The notes beneath the pieces were generated by a model. The model saw only the letters and a program-made list of their open reading frames with translations. It did no database searches and was not told the DNA's origin. From Gymnorhina tibicen (Eukaryota; Chordata; Aves; Passeriformes; Artamidae), in NCBI GenBank assembly GCA_013399875.1, contig VXAZ01000415.1:363544-427543 (forward strand): a DNA stretch of 64,000 nucleotides. The letters are read 5' to 3'. This document shows positions 1 through 10,814 of this stretch, in pieces (position 1 is the first letter of the stretch; each line of letters begins with the position of its first letter). A program made the position numbers and the translations under genes.

Positions 1-2535
1 AAATGAGCGTTTTCGGTATAGTTTCCATTTTGGTGGAAGGAATCTCCAATTAGGAAAGCTGGGATTTGTGATTCCATTGGTAATGTCTACATTTCACATG
101 CAGCTTGTGCTGTGTGTCTTGTCCCGTGGCATCTGCCTGTGATTAATCACCGCTCTTCTCATGACTCAGAAAGAAATATAAATGTCTGAGAAATAAAAGA
201 TGTTTTTCTACATCCTTCTCCTTTCTCTGTAGGTCTTTGCAGAACACGTACGTCTGCATTTTTTTTCCCCCCCAGAGGTGTGTTTTCTATTCCTTATGCT
301 GTTTTACAGTGGTAGTGAATGCACAAACGCTGCACAGCAACTGGGGAAAAATCCTCACCTGCAGCATGCTCAGCTCCTGCTCCCTGCCTGGCATAAAACT
401 TGAGGCAAGCTGAGGCAGAGGAAATAGAGAAAATCATGTGTTTCTGTGGAGAAGGCAGTTTGCTGCAACAGATCTATCTCATTAGTGCTGTGATGACATT
501 AGATGCCAGGATATTCCATTTTAACTAGATCATAAATTTGCCTTTGCCTAAAGGATCCATCATCAGTGGTTTCTGTGTTCCAGTAGCTCCTTTATGGTTT
601 GCAGTCTCAACTTTGGCCTCCCTCCTCCCAAGACAGGTTTTATCCAGAAATGGGAACTTGGTGCTCTTGTAAATTAGGACTGGAGTGCAAAGCTGGATTC
701 TTGTTGCCTCCCTCCTGTTGACAAATGTTCTTTCTTTTAATCTAGCTAGCTGACAAGGAAATGAATTAAACATCAGCTGAACTGGTGAATTAAGTGTTGA
801 AATCCTTTCGTTGTGAAAGGAAAAAGCATTTCACCTGGCAGGTGTTTAACAGCCATTTGGTAGGTCAAGACTGAAAGAAAATGGGATAATTTTGTTTCAT
901 TAAAAATGGAAGAAACCAGCAAAATTTTTCTTGATCATCTTTTCTGTAGCAATTGCTTTCCTAATGAAAATCTCCTTCTCCAACTGCAGCAATCACAAAT
1001 GTCATTTTGCACTCTTCAGGGGAAAAAGCAGACAGGCAGAGACACAAGAATAAGTAGGTGAAGTAATTAATCAATTTAAAGAGAAGCAATATGGCAAACT
1101 GCTGCATACTGGTAGCTTAACCTAACTACTGCCACCGAGCTATTGATAAAATTCTGGAGTATTTGTCAGAATTTTATTTTATCAAGTGAATCCCATGGTA
1201 ACACTACTGTTTTAACTGCACACCTGCTTGTACAGCTGTCTCCCAGGGTGGAAGTGAGGTTTATGGTGGGGATTTGCCTCTTGAGTGGCATCTCAGTGCT
1301 TCTGAAAATCAAAAGTTTGAGTAAATTCAGCTGATTGATGCCATAAGGTGCCCACTTCACAAGTTAGATAAGTACAGGTGTGGACTGAGGTAGATGAAAT
1401 ACTCTAAAGCATATATGGCTTTACCTTCACCAAGCCAAACTGGTTTTCATTGAAAATTTCCTGTACATATGGGATTTTATTTTACTGCTGTAAAAATTCT
1501 GTTACTAATTTTTTTTTTCCATATCTTTATGGAGAAGTGTGCTGAAAGGCAAAATTGAAATGGTGAGGTTAGTTAGAGCAAGCTGAAGTTGCCAAGGTCT
1601 CCGTTAATACAAAATCCTTTACTTTGCCTATAAGCACAGCTGGATAAATTTAGGATCATAGATAGAGCATTAAAAAAAAAAAATACAACTGCAGTGACCA
1701 CTTTCACAGTAATGAGTTCAGAGCTCCTTTTTTCATCCGTGGGATGCTTTACTGGGGAGTTCCTCGCCGTACTTGCCTGCTCACAGTTCAGTGGGGCTCT
1801 TTCTGGTTTGTTTTGTTCTCTCCTCACTTTGGCAGGTTTGACTTCTCCAGCTTGTGCCAGCCCTTCTGATCCAGGAAATCCCAAGAGAAGGAAGTTGCAC
1901 TTTGGAGCAGGGGATAATATTCACTCCATAACAATCCTGGATAATATAAAGGGAACTCTTTGAAGCAGAGCTCACCAGAGTAGGAGGCTGTGTGAGTTAA
2001 AGCTGTCGCACCCCCTTCCAGACAATCTCCCTCTGCCAGGGCCTAGGACAGGATTTGTCCCTGCAAGGAAGTGAACCAGTGCCTTACTTCTCCATGGGCA
2101 TGTGTGAAAAGTAGCCTCCAATTAAGATATCAGACAATATTTCAGAGCAAACACTGATGTCTATACATGAGGGAGAGAGCTCTTGGCAGCTGAATAACAA
2201 TACCTCCTCAGTCCACTGCCTTTTGAAAGGGAAGCACAACTTCCCTTCTTATCCTTATCTGAACTGTGCTTATGAGACAAGAAACATCCTTTCTGCTTTT
2301 ATTTTCTCATGTACTCAGCATAATCTGATAAAAGTGAAAGAATCAAAATCCATCACCTGATGTGGAGAAGTATCATTTACTGCCTTATTGAGCTCTCGGT
2401 TTGCAGCTGCCTAGACAGGCTTTTCCTTAGGAGGGTTGAACCTGAGGCTGGTTGGTCTTTTCCCTCCAGATGAGAGGCGTCCTGTGGTGTTTGGAGCAGA
2501 GAGAGTTCTCTTCCAGGCATTTCTTCCTTTATGCA
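1..2535. other. Non-coding unique sequence
   Basis: No gene is recognisable. The stretch is AT-rich with scattered A/T runs (for example around 1509 and 1670). Short open frames lack recognisable domains and overlap each other on opposite strands, as chance frames do. The one structured element is the segment at 718-785, which resembles one at 4911-4977. Whether this is intron or intergenic cannot be told from the sequence. Confidence 0.7.
718..785 (+). repeat. Dispersed repeat, copy A (partner at 4911-4977)
   Basis: The segment aligns by eye with 4911-4977 in the same orientation, with roughly three quarters of positions matching and small gaps. Shared blocks include AAATGTTCT near the start and ATGAATTAAACAT followed by TGAACTG near the end. 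Similarity fades on both sides. It could be a local duplication or two copies of an old, unnamed interspersed repeat. Confidence 0.55.
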
Positions 2536-2769
2536 CAGAATCATGGAATGGTTCGGGTTTGACAGGACCTTAAAGCTCATCCAGTTCCAGCCCCCTGCTA
2601 TGGGCAGGGACACCTTCCACTATCCCAGGTTGCTCAGAGCATCATCCAACCTGGCCTCGAATGCTTCCAGGGATCCAGGAGCATCCACAGCTTCTCTGGG
2701 CAACCTGTTCCAGTGCCTCACCACCCTCACAGTAAAGAATTTCCTCCACATACCTACCCTGAATTTCCC
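2536..2769 (-). mobile_element. CR1 LINE 3' fragment
   Basis: Read on the minus strand this is the 3' end of a chicken-repeat-1 retrotransposon. It runs through the end of ORF2, the short 3' UTR with the CCATGGCAGGG-type block (here CCCATAGCAGGG), and the terminal AACC..ACCATTCCATGATTCT tail. CR1 copies move by target-primed reverse transcription and are normally 5'-truncated, and this one keeps only about 230 bp. The ORF2 tail is still open (separate entry). Divergence from the usual 3' UTR motif is mild. Confidence 0.93.
2620..2769 (-). pseudogene. CR1 ORF2 C-terminal remnant, frame intact
   Basis: This is a 5'-truncated remnant of the CR1 ORF2 polyprotein (endonuclease plus reverse transcriptase); only the extreme C-terminus is present. 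Forty-nine codons are open up to a TAG stop at 2620-2622. The residues include the family hallmark HWNRLPREAVDAP, followed by SLEAFEARLDDALSNL just before the stop, as expected for CR1 ORF2. The catalytic RT and endonuclease domains are absent, so no activity is possible. The open frame continues upstream into unrelated sequence, giving a longer apparent protein with no meaning. Confidence 0.85.
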
Positions 2770-3270
2770 ACAGCACGTGGGCTGTTTAAGAAAAAAAAAA
2801 AAAAGCATATTTCCTTTCAAATATTTTCCTTGGAGTGGGATTCTTTTTAAAACACATTTGGCTTTGGGCCCATTCATCCTGTCTCCCAAACTGTCTGGTG
2901 GGCTAAGGACCATGAGGACCAGGCTGGTAGTATGGCTATGTCTCTTAACACGTGGCCTGACATTCCAGGCTCATCTTTTTGCATGTGAAGGATTGGTGCT
3001 GGGTCACCCACCCGATTCCATAGGGAGCAGCTTTGTTGGGCATGTGGCTGTATATGAGTCATATGTAATCATGCTCTCTGCAGAGTTATTTTCCTCAGTG
3101 TTTTCCCTTCTATTGGTAGATTTATTGCAATTATCCAGACTGAACTGAATCCCGTGCTCTTCAGCCCACATCAAGTGCGACGCATCCCCTGGGTAGGATG
3201 TACACTGTGGATGTCACCTGTGGACAGATGTCTGCACTCCCTGTCATCCATTCCTGCTGATGGGCTGTGC
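2770..3270. other. Spacer between two CR1 copies
   Basis: An A-run at 2791-2804 follows soon after the 5'-truncation point of the CR1 copy. The rest looks like unique sequence. Positions 2900-3240 are somewhat richer in GC, and I cannot assign them to a gene or a repeat. They may hold more of an old, diverged CR1, given the old copy immediately downstream. Confidence 0.5.
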
Positions 3271-3585
3271 AATCCCACAATCAGCTGGGAAAGGACCTTG
3301 AGAGCTCACCTGTGCCATCCCCTGCCTGAGGGGATGCCCACCTGACATCTGGGCCATTTCTGAGGAATGCTGAGCTTTCCCTGTGCTTCTCGGTCCTGAC
3401 TGAACTGTTCTGAACTGAAACTGGATCCACCCGGTCAAACCCGTGTTGGATGAAGCCAGTGTTTTCTCTCTTCCACTCCCCACTTTGGAGACTGCTGGTT
3501 TATCTTCCAAAATATTTTCTCGTTTAGACTAAACAACATCCACTCCTCCAGCCTTTCTTTCAAAGCCATTTTCTAGACCTTTTCC
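3271..3585 (-). mobile_element. Old, diverged CR1-like LINE fragment
   Basis: Two anchors suggest an old minus-strand CR1. At 3271-3310 an AATC(CC)ACAATCA..TGGGAAAGGACCTTGAGAG block resembles the complement of the 3' end. At 3525-3580 the block TAGACTAAACAACA, then CTCC..AGCCTTTCTTTC, then TTTTCTAGACCTTTT, resembles the complement of the ORF2 region in older amniote CR1 families. The sequence between is too diverged to align by eye. It could be one old copy or two overlapping ones. Confidence 0.5.
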
Positions 3586-4910
3586 TGTTGTCAGGTCCAG
3601 CTTTTGATACTTCAGTTACTTGTTGATCCAGGTCAATACTCTCAGCATTTAACCACTAAATTCTCATGATATATGGCCAAATTTAGATATGTCTTCATGA
3701 CATATCTAAAAAGAAAGAGACCCACGTGCTTACTGATCTCTGTAGTTGTCTCTGGTGTGGTTTTCAAACCCTGGCATGAAAGGTTCTGTGTGCTGTTGCT
3801 TGTGCTTGTTGTGTATCTTAGCACAGAACTGTTGCTGATATAAAACCATTTTCTTCCCAGGGTGGTGGTAACCAAGCAAAGCTTCTCACAGTCAGTGGCA
3901 TTTTGGTCTCTTGGCATGTGCTGAGGACCATGTCTTCATTCAGGACAGAATGATGACCTTTGTGTAGAATACTTTGGCGCCCTGAAAAGTCTGTAAAAAT
4001 GTCACCTGCCTTTGTTCTGTCATTCCCACTGCTCCAGCACTTAATACAAAGAATTTTTCATTCTTCTTCTTTGAAATCTCAGACATTTTGATAGGAGAAT
4101 TTTCAAGATAAGGGGCAGGGCATATTTTGTACTCAAGTGTCACTACTGATCAAAGTGCTGAGGATGCTCATTACATCAGATAGCCCTGGCTGGGCTCACC
4201 CTCTGTCTTCACCAGCCTTTCCTGGTGAAGAACTTGGATCCATGTTTGGGTCTAAGAGGTTAATTTATAACTGTGAATAGCTGTATCTGCTGGTTAAGCA
4301 GAGGAAGCTGAAAAAGGAAACAATGAGAAAGGAAACAATGAAAAAGCATTTACTGAAGCCCGCTGGGTGATTAGGCGGGCCATAGACATGAATTAGATTT
4401 TAAACTCTTTATTTTTAGAGCCCTGGATGTTTGAGTCTTGGAGATAAAACACTGTATCTTCAGCAAGACAGATGCTTGCTATCGAGAGAGGGATCATGGC
4501 AGTTCAGCAGGGAGGGCTCTGGCAGCCTCTCAGGAGCAGTCAGCATTCACTTGGATGACCAGCAATCTACCTGATAACCACAAACATGGGGCCCAGGAAA
4601 TAAAAGATTTTCAGCAGGACTGAGTTTTTAGCTGACACACACTTCGATACAATGGGACTGTGTATCGTTTCCAGAATATCTTCACTGAAAATAATACAAG
4701 TGCTTCAGTGTGGCTGCTGCACTCGCTGAAGAATTCCCTTCACCATATATTTTTAGGCTAATATTTTATTTGATCATCTGCAAAACTCAGTGCAGCCCTG
4801 GAAAACAAACGGCAGATGACATTTTGGTTGTTCTCAGATACAGTGCCTTGCATCTTAAAAAGATGGTAATATTGGAACAAGAAGTGTTTGTTTTTGCTGT
4901 GGTTCTGCTG
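3586..4910. other. Non-coding unique sequence
   Basis: No gene is seen. A near-perfect tandem duplication of a 15-16 bp AAAGGAAACAATGA unit lies at about 4313-4343. A small GC hairpin (GCCCGC / GCGGGC, 11-nt loop) lies at 4358-4380. Neither is tied to any reading frame. Confidence 0.65.
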
Positions 4911-4977
4911 TTGATAAATGTTCTGTCTTTTCATCTTGCTTCAGGAAGAAAGCATGAATTAAACATTAATTGAACTG
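4911..4977 (+). repeat. Dispersed repeat, copy B (partner at 718-785)
   Basis: This is the second member of the pair described at 718-785, in the same orientation about 4.2 kb away. It shares AAATGTTCT, TCTTTT.ATCT and ATGAATTAAACAT with the first copy. No terminal inverted repeats or A-tail are evident, so its class cannot be assigned. Confidence 0.55.
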
Positions 4978-6924
4978 TATTGACTGCCAACATGTAGAAA
5001 TCTTATTGTAGACGTTGGAGAGTGCAGAAGGCTGCAGGGCAGATTGCTGTTTCCTCATTGATTATTTCAGTGGCAAAAAAGACTTGTTGACAGAGTGCTG
5101 TTCTTATGTGAATGATATTTACTTCCCATCGTATTCCTGCAGAGGTGAGAAACACAGCAAAGACAGCGTGCAAGAGATGTTCTGTGTGACACTGAGGGGC
5201 AGGGAACAGCGATCTCACCTTCCATTTTTATTTGCCTCTAATAACAGTAATGGTTCTGGCATTCCTGAGAGAAAGATATTGTACAAAATTACGTCCTACG
5301 GGTGACTGTGAATTTTCTTTGCTGTTTGCCTCTATTTTTTTGGGGGGTTTTTTTGGTTTTTTTTTTGTTGCTGCTGCTGCAAATCTCTGTGCCTTTCCTT
5401 CCTCGTGGCTCTTCCCCTTGTACAGTAATAGGCTTTCCAGTACCCATAGTAACGCAGATTGAAGGTGACGGGCAAAGAATCCCAAAGCTGAGATTCCTGG
5501 CCTAGATGACGGCACCAGAATTTAAACGAAACACAGAGTAGGCTCTGCAGGAAGAGACCCCTTAAGCACTGGCTCAGGGGGGTGAATGGAGGGTTTTAAG
5601 ACATGCTGTGTCTTGGAGATTTCCATAAGGTACCTGTGGAAGGGAATCAGGCTAAAGGGATGCTTTTGCTTTTGGGGCTGGTCAGACAGTTTTTGTAAAA
5701 AACAGCCTAAAAATAAATACAGCTCTGGCAAACTGCTGGTGCTCAGAGCAGGTGGTCATATACTGCATCTGAAAAATAATGAATCCCACACAAAAGTTGC
5801 ACAAAAAGGCTTTTCTGGATGAAATTTTTGCTTCTTTTCCCATGAGGGCTGTTGCCATTAACCCTGTAGGATGCAGGAGCATTTTAATATAGTAAATCAC
5901 ACACCATTTTCATTGTTTTCCTCTGCAATATAAGCCACTAAATAACCCTTTTCTCCCTGTTATTTATTTATTTTTAACATAAATATGTAAGAATGAATAC
6001 TAGAAATTCTGCAGGGGTTTTGATTTTAGTGATGCTGGACATTTAACACCCGTGCTGACAAATCCTTTGGAGCCACAGCAGGTACAGAACCTGTTTTAAT
6101 CTTCTATTCCAGTTGTGTTCCTCATCACCTTGCTTAGGTTTTAACAGTTGCTAACAAGTGCATAATGCACCTCGTACATGCTTTTCATATTACTGAGGCT
6201 GGATTTTCTTGCTTCTCTCCTCCCTCCCACGCATTTTCTGATTGCATTCACTTCTTGCTGACTTGCACTGGCTGCAAACACTTGCTGTTATTCTCAGGGC
6301 AAGGGTGATGCATGAATCAGTGGACTTAAATCTGCCTGGATCTCATGAAATCAACCTTAAGCATAAGCAAACACCGGTAGGTATAAGAAAGAAAGATTAA
6401 TTTATCCCTTCATTCAGAGAACTCCATCCTCCAGGATTTCCAGTCAGGCTGATTTTTGGTGAATTACTGATGGAGAAATGCAATAGTTTGCTTCAGGTAT
6501 ATAAGGATTGAGGTTTTGATAAACAAGAGCTATGAAAAAGGGCATTTTTGACACATTTTTGCAGGATCTCTTATGCCTCTTGCTGGATGCTTCCAGCATC
6601 AGGTGCACAGAACAAGAATTAAAATGGATTCTTGATTTTGCATCATTTTGGGCAAATGAAATGGATGCCCTTGCATAAAATGCCAGAGCCAGCTAATTTT
6701 GTTTGGAGAATATATAAGATATGTGGAGTCTGAATGGCCTCCTGCCTTGTATCTTTCTGCACTCCAGGAGAAAGGACATAGATCACAGCGAATCCAAAGG
6801 TACCTGGTGAAGACAACAGGTTAACACACCAATACACATCCAACTCTGCCTAAATCGTTGCAGTCTCCTTCCCCAAAGCATAAATCCTTTATTAATGTTA
6901 GGTGATTTGGCTTGGATTAAAATC
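4978..6924. other. Non-coding unique sequence
   Basis: No gene is recognisable. Positions 5333-5384 are a strand-asymmetric T/G-rich tract (T-runs, a G6 run, four GCT units). Positions 5958-5976 hold an ATTT-type short repeat. The overlapping open frames on both strands around 5230-5510 are low-complexity translations of this tract. Confidence 0.65.
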
Positions 6925-7110
6925 AAATCACAGAATCTCTGAGGTTAGAAAAGAGCTCCAGGGTTATTGAGTCCAACCAGTACCCAGTGCCCACCTTGTC
7001 CCCTGCCCAGAGCACTGAGTGCCACGTCCAGGCTTTCCTTGGACACCTCCAGGGATGGGGACTCCAAACCTCCCTGGATATCTGAAGGTTTCTCAGCCCA
7101 GAAAAGCTCT
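6925..7110 (-). mobile_element. CR1 LINE 3' fragment
   Basis: This is the complement of a CR1 3' end: AATCACAGAATC tail, then AAAGAGCTCC, then the GCCCAGAGCACTGAGTGCCA block and CTCCAGGGATGGGGACTCCA. On the minus strand it still reads LESPSLEVSKESLDVALSALG, the CR1 ORF2 C-terminal pattern. It shares the AGAGCACTGAGTGCCA block with the copy at 62236, so the two belong to one subfamily. The 5' end is ragged and is placed only to within about 20 bp. Confidence 0.9.
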
Positions 7111-7216
7111 GAGCACTCTGAGCAGTGAGGCACTGCCACATCTTCTCTCTGCCACCATTAACCACATGTAACTTTCTGTTTGAAAGAGGGGAGTTCGATG
7201 TGAGCTGAAGGAAACC

Positions 7217-7640
7217 GTGGCACCCTTTGCTTCCAGCGAGGCACCTTATTTCAGCCTTTGCACTCACATCCTTGCCGTTATTCAAATTAGTATTTGTCTG
7301 ATAGCTCCGAGCACTTTGCTTACTCTGGCTTGTAAAACGCCTGAGTTCATTCAATCAAACATTAATTCAGTCCTCAAAAGATCCTCGTGCTCCAGATTGA
7401 TTGTATAGTTTGCATTAAGCCAGCACACTGGTGTAATCCCAACTGCTGCAAGCAGCTGCTTTTAATTGTCTCCAATGGTGACCTGTCAAAAATTGATCCT
7501 CGTCTTATTCTGAAACCACAGTCACTACTTGCTAATGTAATTACCCAGGTGAGCCCCAGAAAGGATGATAAATGCATGATTATAAATTCTAGCATACAGA
7601 ATCGAGTAATTATCAGTATGAAGCATAAAAACCTGAACTG
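7217..7640. other. Candidate conserved noncoding segment
   Basis: The sequence is rich in homeodomain-type cores: TAATTA at 7538-7543 and 7607-7612, and further ATTA/TAAT sites at about 7285, 7363, 7413 and 7462. It has little low-complexity sequence and no repeat similarity. A strong 5' splice-donor-like string (CAGGTGAGC) lies at 7546-7554 inside a plus-strand open frame, but no good acceptor lies upstream. I infer a possible enhancer or conserved element from composition only. Cross-species alignment would decide. Confidence 0.25.
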
Positions 7641-8358
7641 TGCTTTTCTTCCTTTTGTTTTTGCCTGTGTTTATGATGGGATATTGAACTGTACTTCAAG
7701 ATCCACAGCAAGGGCCATGTTTCTGTTTGAATGAGCCATAACACCCTGAATATCTTGGACACCATCAATGTGTGCTGCTGCTTAAATGAAAGTGTGGGGC
7801 CTTTTGAAAGCTGATTTTGAAATGTAGTGATTACATAGAGATTTTTTTTTTTTCATCTGTTAAGTGCAACTGCTCCACAAGAGGTTTAGAAAGGGTGATT
7901 CAAATGCAAAGCCACTGCTCTGGTTGCACGTCATGCAGGACATGACTTTCCATTTTTCCAAAGTCAACAACTCCATGATGAAAAAGAGACAGGAATGGTT
8001 ATAAAATTTATTTTGGCCAGCAGTAACCTTTACCTGAAGGACTGGTTTGAGCTGTGGTATTGGGCATATTTCCTTCAATTGCTTTGAAATCTGTGGGATG
8101 TGCTGTACTAATTAGAGAAATGAAATATTTGCTTTTTGGGACGGAATTTTGCTCTCATTAATCAAGATATTTTGCTGTGGTTATTGTAAGAAAAGGTGGT
8201 AAAGAAATTATACGTATGTCACAGGCCAGAAATGTTCCTCTCCAGCTGCAATTCTGTGTCAGGCCATTCCAAATACAAAGACATGAATGATGTAAAGGCA
8301 AATGGTATTTTCTGCCATTTACTGAGCATTGTTATCAATAATGTCCCTATGTTTGCAA
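7641..8358. other. Non-coding unique sequence
   Basis: No gene or repeat is recognised. There is a T-run at 7842-7853. Positions 8105-8180 contain several TAAT/ATTA cores, but nothing that can be called a site with confidence. Confidence 0.6.
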
Positions 8359-8480
8359 ATCATAGAATGGTTTGGATTGGAAGGGACTTTAAAGCTCATC
8401 CGTGGGCAGGGACACCTTCCACTGTCCCAGGTTGCTCCAAGCCCCATCCATCCTGGCCTTGGACACTGACAGGGGTGGGA
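8359..8480 (-). mobile_element. CR1 LINE 3' fragment with internal deletion
   Basis: This is the complement of a CR1 3' terminus (ATCATAGAATGG tail, GGAAGGGACTTTAAAGCTCATC, GGGCAGGGACACCTTCCACT). About 20 bp that normally lie between the two blocks, the CCACCCCCTGCCAT part, are missing at 8400/8401. The copy is only about 120 bp long and carries no useful coding remnant. Confidence 0.92.
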
Positions 8481-9465
8481 GTTGTCCTCTAAATATGTAT
8501 TTTTCTGCTAAGACCTTTCAGCTGAATTGTCCGGTCTTAAAAGCCCAGAAACTGCAAAATTTTCTGTTTAGGATTCACTGGATCAGTGAGCACTGAAGTT
8601 TGCTGGGGTTTTCCTTGTGCAAGGATGAATTCACCTCTACATAGGAACATTATATTTGTATTTATTTACTGATTAAATTTAATAAGGCTCAAATACCAGT
8701 TTGTCACTATAATGCAATCTATCATTAAATATGAAAAATGGGAGGGATACGTGCCTTTGAAACTCTTTCTGGGAAGAAATTAAATTAGTGCTCGTACATT
8801 ATGCTTTTTGTATGATCTGCTCTCTGTATGTATCTAATTGCCATTAATGTGGGGTTTCTTTGTGTTAGAAAAGTATAAACAGACACCTAATTGCAAACCC
8901 AGTGTGGATGGATTTTATAGCCCAGTGGAAAATATTTAACTTCAGTGTTGCTGAAATTTTCCTAGTGACACTAATCTTTTAACCTATTTAGTGGTTAGAA
9001 CATTCCAGAGAGCCACGTTACCTCTGCAAGGAAAACGTTCTTATGTGAAGTAAATCTTCTTGTGATCAATGCTTTTTGTCTGCTTTTCCCTATTTTATTA
9101 CGGGTAACTTTGAAAAAATATAACTAATTTCCCATTTCTTATATCCTGATTTAGATATTCCCTTATATTTGCATTTTGCTGCATATTCATTGCAGTAACT
9201 CTGTTTCATTCCAGTGTTTCTGCAGTTTGTTGTCTCACCTTCTATTCATTTGAAAATAAAACATGGGATTTAAACCTGCAGCATCCTTAATTGGCCAAAC
9301 ACAATCCATTGTTTTGTCCTGAAACATTATTCCTTGCTCTTTAGATCAGATTCATTGCAGGCACCTGACTTTTGCAAGCGACAGTTGAAGATTCCTGATA
9401 TTTTTATTTTTTTTCCTCCACCAGCTAATGCTATTAAACCTGGGTTTGGTGGTTTTGTTGGTTTG
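8481..9465. other. AT-rich non-coding sequence with homeodomain-type cores
   Basis: No gene is seen. Positions 8650-8960 are AT-rich but not simple repeat, with TAATTG/ATTAAT cores at about 8835-8850 and 8888. This could be a conserved noncoding element, judged from composition only. The remainder is unremarkable. Confidence 0.5.
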
Positions 9466-9545
9466 TTTTCTCTCTCTCTCTCTCTCTCTTTTTTTTTCTC
9501 TTTTTTTTCTTTATTTTCTCTTTTTCTCTCTCGCTTTTCTTTTCT

Positions 9546-9587
<42 letters not shown>

Positions 9588-9589
9588 CT
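9466..9589 (+). repeat. Poly-pyrimidine tract ending in a 39-nt T run
   Basis: This is nearly pure C/T over 124 nt, broken only by an A near 9513 and a G near 9533. It begins as (TC)n and ends in an uninterrupted T run at 9549-9587. The tract abuts the assembly gap, so its true length is uncertain. Confidence 0.95.
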
Positions 9590-9608
9590 NNNNNNNNNNN
9601 NNNNNNNN
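9590..9608. other. Assembly gap (19 N)
   Basis: Unknown bases directly follow the T homopolymer. The sequence on the two sides differs sharply in composition (pyrimidine-rich to the left, moderately GC-rich to the right), so the gap may hide more than 19 bases. Confidence 0.99.
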
Positions 9609-10392
9609 AATTTTTTAAATTTTCCCAGGCAGTTTCAATTTGCAAAGGCTGAGCGGGTCAATCCATTGTCCTTGCTGGCGGCCCCAGATGCTGCTGGGCT
9701 GCTGCACAATAGGCAGCCTTTGGGGGTCAGAGCCTGCGTGTGGCTGATAACGGAGCTGTTCCAGGCTGGAAAACACCGTGATTAGCCAGCTTCACGCTGC
9801 CTCAGCGTGGGGCTGGAGCCCGGGGGCAAACCCGAAAGATGCCACATTCTGGGATCTCTTCTGCCTCATCTTTTCCTTTAAGGGTGGAGGCGGCAAGCTG
9901 AGAAATCGGAACGCTGCTGCGTGGGTTTTAATTAAAAAAAAAAATATATTTTAATTAAAATAATTAAAATTTATTGAAATTTATTGATAAACAAGGTCGA
10001 AACCTGTAATAAATAACAGAATATGTGTGTGAGGGGCAGATCTCAGATTTGCTGCCTCACCTGCAGGCGCAGCATGTGCACAGTTCTGCTGTCTCTGACA
10101 AGGAGGAGCACCCTGATTTCCATCCACGTGAACCCACCTCCCTCTCCCTGGCCCTGGGATGGACCAAGCCCTCGGCAGGGCCTGACTGGGCAGTGGGAAA
10201 GGTGGGAAAAGCCCTGGGGATTGGGACAACGAGCTGGACACGAGGCCACAGCATGTGCTGGCACTGCAGGTACAATAGGTACAACAGGTCCCTCTTGGGC
10301 AGGAGGAGGAGCGACAAGATATGAGTCTCAGTGCGAGGGAACGCTTTTCCCCCATGGGAACAGCTGGATGCTGGTGTGGGTTATCCAGAAAG
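9609..10392. other. GC-richer non-coding stretch with an AT island
   Basis: Positions 9640-9860 and 10030-10330 are clearly GC-richer than the surroundings. An A/T island with two palindromic TTTTAATTAAAA blocks lies between them at about 9928-9985. Open frames on both strands overlap here simply because stop codons are rarer in GC-rich DNA. Weak CR1-like wording around 10230-10260 could mean that the CR1 piece at 10393 once extended further 5', but I cannot support that firmly. Confidence 0.5.
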
Positions 10393-10531
10393 TTTGTCCT
10401 GTCTCCATCCTTGGTGGTTTTCTCCTTGTCCTGTCTCCATCCTTGGCGGTTTTCAAGACCCAGCTGGAAAAATGTCTCAGTGGTGGCCTTGCTTTGAGCA
10501 TAACTTTGGACTGCAGACCTGTGTTCCTCAC
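10393..10531 (+). mobile_element. CR1 LINE fragment (sense) with small tandem duplication
   Basis: The plus strand carries the CR1 ORF2-end wording CCATCCTTGG.GGTTTTCAAGACCC, then AGCTGGA and the CTTGCTTTGAGCA block. A 30-bp unit containing CCTGTCTCCATCCTTGG.GG is duplicated in tandem (about 10393-10452). The 3' UTR tail after about 10530 is missing or too diverged to see. The copy appears older than the one at 10815. Confidence 0.75.
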
Positions 10532-10814
10532 GTCTTTTCCCTTTAAATATTGTGAAAATAGTACTTGAAAATATGGTTTTTAAATCTACTGGAAATATTT
10601 AAACACTATGAGAATAGTATTTAAATATAAATTAAATACCAATACTAAATACTCCAAAATACTATGCAAATAGTTTTGAAAATTATCACCTTGAGCCTAA
10701 CTGCTGTTAGAAGAAAAAAAAGAATCTGGCAAAGTTGTAACTCAAAATGTGGGAAAAATTTATTATTTTTTGCAGAGTGAAAAGAGAGTTTCAAGTGCTC
10801 AGATTATTTACAAA
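10532..10814. other. AT-rich spacer with degenerate repeats
   Basis: Positions 10548-10680 are AT-rich with recurring AAATA.T / AATAGTA.T words, resembling a decayed short tandem repeat. No gene is seen. Confidence 0.55.

Noticed and set aside
2531..3148. 205-codon plus-strand open frame
   Set aside because: Its first third is the antisense of the CR1 at 2536-2769, and the rest is low-complexity or unique sequence with no family similarity.
4358..4380. GC hairpin (GCCCGC / GCGGGC) resembling a bacterial-type terminator stem
   Set aside because: The window is vertebrate, there is no T-run or upstream gene, and a 6-bp stem is common by chance.
10023..10568. 181-codon plus-strand open frame with several overlapping frames on both strands
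   Set aside because: It lies in GC-rich DNA where stops are rare and ends inside a CR1 fragment. Open frames occur on both strands at once, and no domain or splice structure was seen.
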